From the NCBI GenBank assembly GCA_014584695.1, contig JACTMI010000042.1, positions 62,001 through 126,000 on the forward strand: a stretch of 64,000 nt of DNA, written 5' to 3'. Shown piece by piece: positions 44,306-52,087 of this stretch (positions are counted from its first letter, which is position 1; the number at the start of each line of letters is the position of its first letter). The notes under the pieces were generated by a model. That model searched no databases, was not told the origin of the DNA, and saw only the letters and a list, made by a program, of their open reading frames with translations. Origin of the DNA: Acidobacteriota bacterium (GTDB lineage Bacteria > Acidobacteriota > Thermoanaerobaculia > Multivoradales > JAGPDF01). The translations under genes and the position numbers were made by a program.

Positions 44306-45511
44306 TCAGCTCAGGGACGCGAAGGCCGCGGCGGCGGCGTCGAGCCCCCCCTCGAGCTCCTCCTCCGGCACGGAGAAAGAGATCCGCAGGAAGCCGTCCT
44401 GGTCGAAAGCTCGCCCCGAGGCGGTGACCACGCCATGGTCGCGGATCAACCAGGACGCGACGTCGTCCGAGCTCGCGAGCCGCTCGCCGGCGGGGGTCCG
44501 GGCGCCCAGAGCGGCGCGCACGTCCCAGAACGAGTAGAAGGTGGCGGGCGTGGGCCACACCTCGACTCGGGCCAGCCGCGGGGCGCGGCGGGCGATCAGG
44601 TCGCGCTTGCGCTCGAGGTCCTCGCGCAGCTCGCCCTGGTACGGGCGCGAGATCGCCGCCAGCGCGGCGTGCTGCGCCGGGGTCGACGGACCCGACGTGT
44701 AGTGGCTCTGCAGGTTGGCCATCGCGCGCGCGACGTCCGTCGGCGCCACGCACCAGCCGATGCGCAGCCCGCCGGCGCGCCGGAAGTTCTTCGACATGCC
44801 GTCGACCTGGATCAGCCACCGCCGCGTCTCGTCGTCGACCCGCGGCTCCGGATAGCTCCGGCCGTCGAACACCAGCCGCCAGTAGAGCCGGTCGAGGACG
44901 AAGAAGACCCGCCGCTCGACGCAGACCCGCAGCAGTTCCTCGACCTCGCCCCCGTCGTAGAGCTGGCCGGTCGGGTTGCAGGGATTGTTGAGCAGGAAGA
45001 GCTTCGCGTGCGGGCGCAAGTCGAGATTGCGGCGCAGGTCCTCGGCGGTGACCTTCAGGTAGCGGCTCTCCGGCGAAGTTGGCAGCACCATCACCGGAAA
45101 GGCGTACGCGGCGGTCGCGAGCGGCTGGTACGAGACCCAGGGCGCGGCCTCGAAGAGGACGCAGTCGGCGGGGTTGCACAGCGTCAGGAAGATGTTGAAC
45201 AGGCTCTGCTTGGCGCCGTTGGTGACCACCACGTTCTCGACGCCGTAACCGCGCAGGCCGAGCCAGCCGAGCACCGCTGCGCGCAACTCCGGCAGCCCCG
45301 CGGGATCGCCGTACATCGTCTGCTCGCTCGCCACCGCATGCAGGAAGCCCTCGCGCACGTGCGGAGCCAGGCTCCCCTTCGTCTCGCCGAGGCCGAAATC
45401 GTAGACCGGCAGCCCGGCACGGCGGCGCTCCGCCACCAGGACCTTGAGCTCGAGCGTCGACGAGGTCCGGAACTTCGCGAGCTTGGAGGAGATCCGCTCC
45501 GCGTCGAGCAA
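44306..45511 (-). CDS. Class I/II PLP-dependent aminotransferase
   Basis: 401 residues from a TTG that follows GGAG and sits just 1 base past the kamA stop. The fold-type I signatures are present: N-N-P-C-N-P-T-G-Q near 177, a D-R-L-Y-W region where PLP is held, the Schiff-base lysine in D-G-M-S-K-N-F near 243, and R-I-G-W after it, with the substrate carboxylate arginine in F-L-R-I-S-F near the end. It is aspartate-aminotransferase-like; substrate unknown. Being wedged between a KamA-type aminomutase and an ACT protein, it may act on a beta-amino acid or its precursor. Confidence 0.9.
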   Translation of the reverse strand: MLDAERISSKLAKFRTSSTLELKVLVAERRRAGLPVYDFGLGETKGSLAPHVREGFLHAVASEQTMYGDPAGLPELRAAVLGWLGLRGYGVENVVVTNGAKQSLFNIFLTLCNPADCVLFEAAPWVSYQPLATAAYAFPVMVLPTSPESRYLKVTAEDLRRNLDLRPHAKLFLLNNPCNPTGQLYDGGEVEELLRVCVERRVFFVLDRLYWRLVFDGRSYPEPRVDDETRRWLIQVDGMSKNFRRAGGLRIGWCVAPTDVARAMANLQSHYTSGPSTPAQHAALAAISRPYQGELREDLERKRDLIARRAPRLARVEVWPTPATFYSFWDVRAALGARTPAGERLASSDDVASWLIRDHGVVTASGRAFDQDGFLRISFSVPEEELEGGLDAAAAAFASLS

Positions 45512-45512
45512 G

Positions 45513-46862
45513 TCAGGCGGCTCCGCTGGCCGCGTCGTCCGCGGCGTCCTGGTCGGGCGCCGACCAGTGCGGGAAGAACCCGGCGTCGTCCGCGAACGCC
45601 GGTTCGAGCTGATCGAACCAGACCGCGCGCGGGTCGAAGCGGGCGAAGAAGGGCCGCCGAACCCACTCCGGGTTGCGCGCTTGGAGCAGCTCCAGGACGA
45701 AGACGCGCTGGCCGAGCGCTCGGGTGGTGCCGACGATCCGCACTTTGCCCGGGAACGCCGACATCGACGGCCCGCGCACCGTGCGCGCCAGTCCGGAGAC
45801 CTGTTGGTAGGCGTCGCGGTAGATCTGGTGCGCCCGCGCCAGCGGCACCTCGAAGTAGTTCCGCGGCCCGGTGTCCCGCTCGACGAACATGTAGTACGGC
45901 ACCATGCCGAGCTGGACCCCCTGCCGCCACATCCGCGCCCAGGCGGAGGCGTCGTCGTTGACGTGCCGAACCACCGGCGCCTGCATGCGGATCTGCGCGC
46001 CGGTGGCGCGGACCCGCCGGATCGCCTCGCGGGTCACCTCCGGCTCCAGCTCGATCGGGTGGCTCCAGTGCGCCATCACCGCCAAGTGCCGGCCCGCGGC
46101 GACGATGCGCTCGAAGAAGCGCAGCAGCTCGTCGGCGTCATCGTCGGTGACGAAGCGCTGCGGCCAGTAGGCGAGCGACTTGGTTCCGATCCGCAGGTTC
46201 CGGACCCGCTCGAACTCCGGATCGAGCAACGGCTCGAGGTAACGGCGCAGCGCCTTGGTCTTCATGATCATCGGGTCGCCGCCGGTGACCAGCACGTCCG
46301 AGACCTCGGGGTGGGCCGAGAGGTAGGCCAGCAAGTCCTCCGATTCCCGCGCCTCGAACTTCACCTCCGGCATGCCGACGAACTGCGCCCAACGGAAGCA
46401 GTACGTGCAGTAGGCGTGGCAGGTCTGGCCCTGACCCGGGAAGAAGAGGACGGTCTCGCGGTACTTGTGCTGCAGCCCGGCCAGCCGCCGCCCGTTCAGG
46501 CTCGGCACGTTGTGCGTCAGCTGACCCGCCGGGTGCGGGTTGAGCTCCAGCCGGATTCGATTCGCCTCGGCGGCGAGCCGCTCGCGCGCGTCGCCGCGAT
46601 CCAGCAGCGCGGCGATGCGCCCGAAGTGGTCCGGGCGCAGCATGCCGCGTTGCGGGAAGGTGAGCTGGAACATGGGGTCGTCGGGAACCCGCCGCCAGTC
46701 GACGAGATTCTCCAGCACGTGCTGATTGGTGCGGAACGGCAGGACCCTGCCCACCACCTCGACGGCTCGGCGCAGATCCGGGTCGAGCGCTTGCCACTCC
46801 GGCCGCTGCCCGATGTTGTGGAGCCCGAAGGCGCGAAAGCGGTCCGTCTGGACCTCGGAGAT
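45513..46862 (-). CDS. KamA family radical SAM aminomutase
   Basis: 449 residues if started at ATC 46862. The radical SAM cluster motif C148-H-A-Y-C152-T-Y-C155 and the PLP-holding F-P-G-K-V-R-I-V-G near residue 380 identify the lysine 2,3-aminomutase/glutamate 2,3-aminomutase/EpmB family. E-V-V-G-R-V-L-P-F-R-T-N and F-P-Q-R-G-M-L match the KamA subgroup with this N-terminus. Start choice: a perfect AGGAGG (46869-46874) ends exactly six bases before ATC. No ATG, GTG or TTG lies in-frame near it; the closest upstream candidate, a TTG at about 46964, sits before a terminator hairpin. It heads the operon with the aminotransferase and ACT protein. Confidence 0.88.
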   Translation of the reverse strand: MSEVQTDRFRAFGLHNIGQRPEWQALDPDLRRAVEVVGRVLPFRTNQHVLENLVDWRRVPDDPMFQLTFPQRGMLRPDHFGRIAALLDRGDARERLAAEANRIRLELNPHPAGQLTHNVPSLNGRRLAGLQHKYRETVLFFPGQGQTCHAYCTYCFRWAQFVGMPEVKFEARESEDLLAYLSAHPEVSDVLVTGGDPMIMKTKALRRYLEPLLDPEFERVRNLRIGTKSLAYWPQRFVTDDDADELLRFFERIVAAGRHLAVMAHWSHPIELEPEVTREAIRRVRATGAQIRMQAPVVRHVNDDASAWARMWRQGVQLGMVPYYMFVERDTGPRNYFEVPLARAHQIYRDAYQQVSGLARTVRGPSMSAFPGKVRIVGTTRALGQRVFVLELLQARNPEWVRRPFFARFDPRAVWFDQLEPAFADDAGFFPHWSAPDQDAADDAASGAA

Positions 46863-46868
46863 GAGCGG

Positions 46869-46874
46869 CCTCCT
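46869..46874 (-). promoter_or_regulatory. Ribosome-binding site that fixes the kamA start at ATC
   Basis: Minus strand AGGAGG, a perfect anti-16S match, followed by CCGCTC and then ATC at 46862-46860. The spacing of six bases is ideal. It lies 33 bases downstream of the T-tract of the leader terminator. Confidence 0.75.
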
Positions 46875-46907
46875 TTCGGTGACGGCGGGCGCGGGCGCCG
46901 CGCCGGG

Positions 46908-46949
46908 AAAAAACTGGGGTGAGCCCGGCCCGGACGGCCGGGCCCACCC
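46908..46949 (-). terminator. Intrinsic terminator (attenuator) in the kamA leader
   Basis: In minus-strand RNA, 46949-46936 pairs with 46930-46917 as a 14-base stem, with one G-U wobble that would be an A-C mismatch in plus-strand RNA. It has a 5-base loop and is followed after CAG by six U residues (46913-46908). It lies between the kamA promoter and its ribosome site, so it can stop transcription before the gene. Confidence 0.75.
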
Positions 46950-46967
46950 GGAGGAGTAGACCAACCC

Positions 46968-46996
46968 AGGATACCGGCCCGCACCGGGTCGTGCAA
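46968..46996 (-). promoter_or_regulatory. Probable promoter of the kamA-aminotransferase-ACT operon
   Basis: Minus strand TTGCAC (46991-46996), 17 bases, TATCCT (46968-46973). Transcription should start near 46961, about 12 bases before the terminator stem. Its -35 box is only 6 bases from the -35 box of the oppositely oriented toxin-antitoxin promoter. Confidence 0.55.
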
Positions 46997-47002
46997 GTGG
47001 TA

Positions 47003-47031
47003 TTGACTCGGTACGACCATAGTCATACCAT
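47003..47031 (+). promoter_or_regulatory. Promoter of the RHH antitoxin-MazF toxin pair
   Basis: TTGACT (47003-47008), exactly 17 bases, TACCAT (47026-47031). The expected transcription start coincides with the A of the antitoxin ATG (47038), and there is no Shine-Dalgarno sequence, so the message is probably leaderless. Confidence 0.7.
47010..47029. promoter_or_regulatory. Operator-like inverted repeat in the antitoxin promoter
   Basis: GGTACGAC-CATA-GTCATACC, arms matching at seven of eight positions, fills the spacer between the -35 and -10 boxes. Ribbon-helix-helix antitoxins typically bind such repeats to repress their own operon. Confidence 0.55.
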
Positions 47032-47037
47032 CGTCGT

Positions 47038-47295
47038 ATGCCTCGCGTCGCCAAGATCTCGATCAGCCTGCCCCTGGCCCTGCTCAAACGCGTCGACCGC
47101 TACTGCCGCATCACGGGCGAGACCCGCAGCGAGTTCCTGCGCCGTGCCGCGATCGCCTCGCTGGAGGCCGAGGAGCACCGCGAGGCGGTTCGTCGCTACC
47201 TCGACAGCTACGCCGCCGAGCCCGAGTCTCCCCACGAGATCGACGCCATCGGCCGCGCCGGCCGTGACGCCATCGTCACGGAGAGCTGGGAGTGA
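47038..47295 (+). CDS. Ribbon-helix-helix antitoxin of a MazF-type pair
   Basis: 85 residues. Residues 4-45 fit a ribbon-helix-helix DNA-binding domain (K-I-S-I-S-L-P-L-A-L-L-K-R-V-D then T-R-S-E-F-L-R-R-A). The acidic tail (residues 60-85, S-P-H-E-I-D-A-I ... T-E-S-W-E) would wrap and neutralise the toxin. The stop overlaps the toxin start as GTGA. The expected function is to block the RNase and to repress the operon through the inverted repeat in its promoter. Confidence 0.88.
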   Translation: MPRVAKISISLPLALLKRVDRYCRITGETRSEFLRRAAIASLEAEEHREAVRRYLDSYAAEPESPHEIDAIGRAGRDAIVTESWE

Positions 47296-47606
47296 GGCGC
47301 GGCGAGATCTGGTGGGCCCAGTTTCCGGACGGCGCCAGGCGCCCGGTGCTGCTGCTCTCCCGTGACGAGGCCTATCTCGTGCGTAGAATGGTGACTGTCG
47401 CGCCCGTGACGACGCGCATCCGGGGCATCCGCGTCGAGGTGCCGCTGGGGGTCGAGCACGGCGTGCCGCAGCCTTGTGTCGTCAATCTCGATCGGGTGAC
47501 GACCCTCGCCAAGGACCTGCTGCTGGAACGCCTCGGCAAGCTCCCGGTCGATCGGATGGAGGCCGTCGGCGCCGCGCTCCGTTTCGCCCTCGCCCTCGAC
47601 CGCTGA
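47292..47606 (+). CDS. mazF: MazF/PemK family endoribonuclease toxin
   Basis: 104 residues from a GTG overlapping the antitoxin stop. The MazF fold markers are G-E-I-W-W-A at the start, R17-R-P-V-L-L-L-S and the strand V-A-P-V-T-T41-R, where the arginine and threonine contribute to catalysis, then C-V-V-N-L-D-R-V. MazF toxins cleave single-stranded mRNA at short motifs; the specificity of this one is unknown. The gene order and coupling are those of a type II module. Confidence 0.93.
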   Translation: MRRGEIWWAQFPDGARRPVLLLSRDEAYLVRRMVTVAPVTTRIRGIRVEVPLGVEHGVPQPCVVNLDRVTTLAKDLLLERLGKLPVDRMEAVGAALRFALALDR

Positions 47607-47703
47607 AGGCTACGGCCGCGCCCGCGCCCCGTCCATTGGGGCGGCGGCGGCGCTCCGCGGGCCGGTATAGGCTGGCCGCGCCGTTGCGAGGAGGTACTTC
47701 CCA

Positions 47704-49020
47704 ATGCCCCGCCGTCGAGTCGTCATCCTGGGAGCCGCCGGCCGCGACTTCCACAACTTCAACGTCCTGTTTCGCGACGATCCCGCGGTCGAGGTCGTCG
47801 CCTTTACCGCCACCCAGATCCCGGATATCGAGGGGCGGACTTATCCGGCGGTCCTGGCTGGCCCCCACTACCCGGAGGGGATTCCGATCCACCCCGAGGA
47901 GGAGCTCGAGAGCCTGCTCCGCACCCGCGACATCGACGAGGCCTGGTTCTCCTACTCCGACGTCGCCTTCTCCTACGTCATGGACAAGGCGGCCCACGTC
48001 AACGCCTGGGGAGCGAGCTTCGTGCTGGCCTCGGCCACCCGCACCATGCTGCCGTCGATCAAGCCGGTGATCTCGATCACGGCGGTTCGCACCGGAGTCG
48101 GCAAATCGCAGACCACCCGCTTCGTCTCCGGCATCCTGAAGGAGATGGGCAAGAAGGTGGTCGCGATCCGCCATCCGATGCCCTATGGCGACCTCGCCCA
48201 GCAGGTCTGCCAGCGCTTCGCCACCTACGAGGACCTCGACCGTCACCGCTGCACCATCGAGGAGCGCGAGGAGTACGAGCCGCACATCGACCACGGCTTC
48301 GTCGTCTACGCCGGCGTCGACTACGAGAAGATCCTGCACGAGGCGGAGCGGGAGGCCGACGTCATCCTCTGGGACGGCGGCAACAACGACACCCCGTTCT
48401 ACCGGCCGAACCTCAGCTTGGTGCTGGTCGACCCGCACCGGCCGGGACACGAGGCCAGCTACTACCCGGGCGAGACCAACCTGCTGATGGCCGACCTCGT
48501 CCTGGTCAACAAGGTGAACACCGCCGACCGCGGCCAGATCGAGGCGGTCGAGGCCAACTGCCGGCGGCTCAATCCACGGGCCCGGCTGCTGCGCTGCGCT
48601 TCCACCATCCGCGTCTCCGACCCGGAGGCGATCCGGGGCCGGCGGGTGCTGGTGGTCGAAGACGGTCCGACCCTCACCCACGGCGGCATGAGCGTCGGCG
48701 CCGGCTGGTTCGCCGCCCGCGACGCCGGCGCCGCGGAGATCGTCGATCCCCGCCCCTACGCGGTCGGATCGCTGGTCGAGACCTACGCCAAGTACCCGAA
48801 CGCCGCGGGCATCCTGCCGGCCATGGGGTACGGCGAGGAGCAGATCCGCGATCTCGAGGCCACGATCCGCGCCACGCCGGCCGACGTCGTGGTCGAGGGG
48901 ACGCCGATCGAGCTGACGCGGGTCTTGCAGTCGGACAAACCGATCGTCAACGTCACCTACGAGCTCGCCGAGCTCGAACCGGGCGTGATCGAAGCGGAGA
49001 TCCGGCGGCTGCTGGCCTGA
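47704..49020 (+). CDS. Cyclic 2,3-diphosphoglycerate synthetase-like GTPase (COG2403 type)
   Basis: 438 residues. An N-terminal Rossmann-like region (R-R-V-V-I-L-G-A-A-G-R-D-F-H) is followed by a P-loop, T-A-V-R-T-G-V-G-K-S-Q-T-T near residue 135, and by I-L-W-D-G-G-N-N-D-T near 222. This is the family of archaeal cyclic 2,3-diphosphoglycerate synthetase, which makes a thermoprotectant in methanogens; bacterial members are common but uncharacterised. ATG 47704 follows GAGGAGG. Standing alone on the plus strand between the toxin pair and nuoI. The bacterial product is not known to be cyclic DPG. Confidence 0.82.
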   Translation: MPRRRVVILGAAGRDFHNFNVLFRDDPAVEVVAFTATQIPDIEGRTYPAVLAGPHYPEGIPIHPEEELESLLRTRDIDEAWFSYSDVAFSYVMDKAAHVNAWGASFVLASATRTMLPSIKPVISITAVRTGVGKSQTTRFVSGILKEMGKKVVAIRHPMPYGDLAQQVCQRFATYEDLDRHRCTIEEREEYEPHIDHGFVVYAGVDYEKILHEAEREADVILWDGGNNDTPFYRPNLSLVLVDPHRPGHEASYYPGETNLLMADLVLVNKVNTADRGQIEAVEANCRRLNPRARLLRCASTIRVSDPEAIRGRRVLVVEDGPTLTHGGMSVGAGWFAARDAGAAEIVDPRPYAVGSLVETYAKYPNAAGILPAMGYGEEQIRDLEATIRATPADVVVEGTPIELTRVLQSDKPIVNVTYELAELEPGVIEAEIRRLLA

Positions 49021-49050
49021 GGGGCCCGCCGGCGGGAGGAGGACAGCCGC

Positions 49051-49731
49051 TCAGCCGCCGGCGACCGCGCGGTCTCCGGCGGCTTTCGCTTTCGCGGCGG
49101 CGACCAGATCGACCGCCTGGCGGCGCATCGCGGCGTGCTGGGCGTCTTCCTCCGGGTAGTAGGGGCGGTAGCCGAGCTTGGCCGGATCGAAGGTGAAAGG
49201 CTTCATCAGGTCGGCCTTGCCGACGATCGACTGCGAGCGGCTGAAGAAGGCCATGTCGTAGTTGTTCGACATGATGATCGCCTCTTCCGGGCAGGCGTCC
49301 ACGCAGTAGCCGCAGAAGACGCAGCGCAGCATGTCGATCTCGTAGACGACCGGGTACTTCTCGATGTTGACGTCCGGGTGCTCCGCGGCCTCGATGTGGA
49401 TGCACTCGGCCGGGCAGTTGGTGGCGCACAGGAAGCAGGCGACGCACCGCACCGAGCCGTCGGGCCGGGTGGTCAGGATGTGGTGTCCACGATACCGGTG
49501 CGAGTAGCTGCGCCGCTCCTCCGGATACTGGATGGTGACCCGCGGCCGGATCCGGAAGATATTGAGAAAGAAATGCTTGATCGTCACCATCAGGCCGGAG
49601 AGCAGCGGCAGGTAGAGCCGCTCGGCGAAGGTCATGCGGCGCGGCATCAGCTCCTTCGGATGCTGCTGGACGCCCGGCAGCGCGAGGGCCGCGCGGTTCA
49701 CGTTGGCAGCGAGATCGTGGCTGACGCTCAT
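49051..49731 (-). CDS. nuoI: NADH-quinone oxidoreductase subunit I (NuoI-type 2x[4Fe-4S] protein)
   Basis: 226 residues, longer than the usual 160-180 owing to a 35-residue N-terminal and an Ala/Lys-rich C-terminal extension. Two ferredoxin motifs are intact: C96-V-A-C99-F-L-C102 ... C106-P and C137-V-F-C140-G-Y-C143 ... C147-P. These carry clusters N6a and N6b, which pass electrons toward NuoB. An amphipathic helix near 40-60 would anchor it. It is last of nuoB-nuoCD-nuoI, 13 bases after nuoCD. Confidence 0.95.
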   Translation of the reverse strand: MSVSHDLAANVNRAALALPGVQQHPKELMPRRMTFAERLYLPLLSGLMVTIKHFFLNIFRIRPRVTIQYPEERRSYSHRYRGHHILTTRPDGSVRCVACFLCATNCPAECIHIEAAEHPDVNIEKYPVVYEIDMLRCVFCGYCVDACPEEAIIMSNNYDMAFFSRSQSIVGKADLMKPFTFDPAKLGYRPYYPEEDAQHAAMRRQAVDLVAAAKAKAAGDRAVAGG

Positions 49732-49744
49732 GATGCCTCCCCGC

Positions 49745-51442
49745 TCAGCGCTCGAGCTCGCCGGCGATCACGTTCAAGCCGCCGAGCGTCGCGATGGCAT
49801 CCGACACCGAGTGGCCGCGCATCAGGGTCGGAAAAGTCGAGAAGATCGGTAGGCAAGGCGCGCGCACGTGCAGCCGGTAGGGCTTGCCCGAGCCGTCCGA
49901 GACGACGTAGAAGCCGAGCTCGCCGTTGGCGCCCTCGGTCATCAGATAGGTCTCGCCGGCCGGCACCCGGATGCCGTCCATGATCAGCTTGAAGTGGTAG
50001 ATCATCGACTCCATCTGGTTGTAGCAGGCGTCCTTGGGCGGCAGCGCGACGTGGGGATCGTCGACCACGAACGGCCCCGCCGGCACGCCCCGCTCGATCA
50101 GCTGGCGGATGATCCGCAGCGACTGGCGGATCTCCAGCATGCGGAGGCGGAAACGGTCGTAGACGTCGCCGCCGTGGAGCACCGGCACCTCCCAGTCGAC
50201 CGTGTCGTAGAGGTCGTAGGGATGCGCCCGCCGAACGTCGTAAGCGACGCCCGACGCGCGCAGGCAGGGCCCGGTCCAGCTCCAGTTGACCGCCTCCTCG
50301 CCCGAGATCGCGGCGATGCCGACGGAGCGATCCATCCAGATGCGGTTCTTGTCGACCAGCTTCTCGACGTCGTCGATCAGCGGCGGGATGAACTCGAGCA
50401 GCCGCTCGCAGCGCTGAACGAAGTCGGGGGGCAGGTCGGCCAGCAGGCCGCCGATCCGGCAGGCCGAAACGGTCAGGCGAGCGCCGCACACCGCCTCGAG
50501 CAGGCCGTAGATCTCTTCGCGCGGCTGGAAGAAGTACCAGAAGTTGGTCAGCGCGCCGGTGTCGACCAGGGTCGAGCCGTTGGCGACGCAGTGGTCCATG
50601 ATGCGCGAGAACTCGGACAGGATCGTCCGCGCCCACACCGCCCGGGGCGGCGCTTCGATCCCCAGCAGCTTCTCCACCGTCCGGCAGTAGGCGACGTTGT
50701 TGAGGAACGACGAGCAGTAGTTCAGCCGGTCGGTGTAGGGGATCACCTGCTGCCAGGTGTGCGTCTCCGACATCTTCTCCATGCAGCGATGGAGGTAGCC
50801 GATCTCGACCTCGGAAGCGACGATCTCCTCGCCGTCGACCATGGCCACGAAGCGGAACGTGCCGTGCATCGCCGGGTGCGAGGGGCCGATGTTGATCGTC
50901 ATCCGCTCGAACATCGACTCGGGGCGGTCCGCCGGAGCGCGCAAGACGGGCCGGTAGATCTTGTCCTCGGTCAGGATCCAGCGCCGGGCCGGGTCGTAGT
51001 CCTTGCGCAGCGGATGGCCCTGAAAGCCCTCGTGGGTGAGCAGGCGGCGCAGGTTCGGGTGGCCCTCGAACACGAACCCGTACATGTCGTAGGCCTCGCG
51101 TTCGAACCAGTCGGCGCCCTTCCAGACCGAGATCACCGACGGCAGCTTCGGATCGCTTTCCGTCAGCGGCACTTTCAGCCGCAGCCGGTTCGCCGTCGGC
51201 ACCGAGTAGAGGTGATAGACGGCCTCGAAGCGCTCGTCGCGGTCGGGATAGTCCGCCCCGCAGACGTCGAGGAGCAGGTCGTAACGGCCCTGGGGATCGT
51301 CGCGCAGCGCCCGACAGAGGTCGAGCAGGACCTCCCGCCGGACCACCCAGGTGGGCTGGTCGGCGGGCGCGTCGGGTCCCTCCTGCGGGACCACGCTGCC
51401 GGCGGGGAACCTGGCGAGCAGGGCGGGCTCCTCAAGCAGCAT
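49745..51442 (-). CDS. nuoCD: NADH-quinone oxidoreductase fused subunit C/D
   Basis: 565 residues. The NuoC part (residues 1-165) has the family motif [14 protein letters not shown] and H-P-L-R-K-D-Y. The NuoD part (about 180-565) has [13 protein letters not shown], with quinone-site histidine, G-Y-L-H-R-C-M-E-K and D-V-R-R-A-H-P-Y. The fusion is the kind seen in Enterobacteria and some other phyla. ATG 51442 lies 11 bases inside the nuoB 3' end. Together with NuoB and NuoI it forms the quinone-reducing connecting module. Confidence 0.96.
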   Translation of the reverse strand: MLLEEPALLARFPAGSVVPQEGPDAPADQPTWVVRREVLLDLCRALRDDPQGRYDLLLDVCGADYPDRDERFEAVYHLYSVPTANRLRLKVPLTESDPKLPSVISVWKGADWFEREAYDMYGFVFEGHPNLRRLLTHEGFQGHPLRKDYDPARRWILTEDKIYRPVLRAPADRPESMFERMTINIGPSHPAMHGTFRFVAMVDGEEIVASEVEIGYLHRCMEKMSETHTWQQVIPYTDRLNYCSSFLNNVAYCRTVEKLLGIEAPPRAVWARTILSEFSRIMDHCVANGSTLVDTGALTNFWYFFQPREEIYGLLEAVCGARLTVSACRIGGLLADLPPDFVQRCERLLEFIPPLIDDVEKLVDKNRIWMDRSVGIAAISGEEAVNWSWTGPCLRASGVAYDVRRAHPYDLYDTVDWEVPVLHGGDVYDRFRLRMLEIRQSLRIIRQLIERGVPAGPFVVDDPHVALPPKDACYNQMESMIYHFKLIMDGIRVPAGETYLMTEGANGELGFYVVSDGSGKPYRLHVRAPCLPIFSTFPTLMRGHSVSDAIATLGGLNVIAGELER

Positions 51443-51941
51443 CGCGGCCCTTGCCTTTCGCCTTCTTCGCCCGCTCGCGCAGCGCCTTGCGGTCGCGCGC
51501 GATCTTCTCCTTGATCTGGAGAATGCCGTACATCAACCCCTCGGGCGACGGCGGGCAACCGGGAACGTAGACGTCGACCGGGATGATCTCGTCGATGCCC
51601 TGCATGACGTGGTAGGCGCGATAGAAGCCGCCCGAACAGGCGCAGGCGCCCATCGACACCACCCACTTCGGATCCGGCATCTGATCGTAGATCCGCTTGA
51701 GCACGGGGGCCATCTTGTCGGTGATCGTGCCGGCCACGATCATCAAGTCGCTCTGGCGGGGGGAAAAGCGGACCACCTCGTAGCCGAAGCGCGACATGTC
51801 GTAGTGGGAGGACACGGTGCCCATGAACTCGATGGCGCAGCAAGCCGTTCCGAACGGCAGCGGCCAGAACGAGTTCGACCGCGACCAGTCCGCGAACTTG
51901 TCGAGCCGCGTGGTGAGCCAGGATTCGCCTTGGAGCTCCAT
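51432..51941 (-). CDS. nuoB: NADH-quinone oxidoreductase subunit B
   Basis: 169 residues from ATG 51941, which has GGAGGTG five bases upstream; the extension to 51986 has no ribosome site. The N2 cluster ligands are Cys34-Cys35 (G-T-A-C-C-A-I-E), Cys100 or Cys102 (G-A-C-A-C-S-G-G) and Cys129 (V-P-G-C-P-P). NuoB hands electrons to quinone next to NuoD. The C-terminus is a lysine/arginine-rich helix. It is first of a three-gene set lacking E, F, G and all membrane subunits. Confidence 0.96.
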   Translation of the reverse strand: MELQGESWLTTRLDKFADWSRSNSFWPLPFGTACCAIEFMGTVSSHYDMSRFGYEVVRFSPRQSDLMIVAGTITDKMAPVLKRIYDQMPDPKWVVSMGACACSGGFYRAYHVMQGIDEIIPVDVYVPGCPPSPEGLMYGILQIKEKIARDRKALRERAKKAKGKGRDAA

Positions 51942-52087
51942 CGCACCTCCGGTGCGCGCGCCGGAGCGCGCCGCAACGCCCGTCATCCTACTGAATGTCC
52001 TGCGGGGTCACAAGGTTGCGCGGAGCGACCGAGCCCCCTACCGGGGCCCGTTCGAGCACGGCGACGGCGCCGCCGGAGAGGGCCGCG

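Noticed and set aside
46875-46996. A lysine riboswitch upstream of kamA
   Set aside because: The distance between the promoter and the terminator stem is only about 12 nt, far too short for the aptamer.
49021-49050. GC-rich palindrome between the cyclic-DPG-like gene and nuoI as a terminator
   Set aside because: CCCGCCGGCGGG can fold but has no loop or T-tract on either side; too weak to list.
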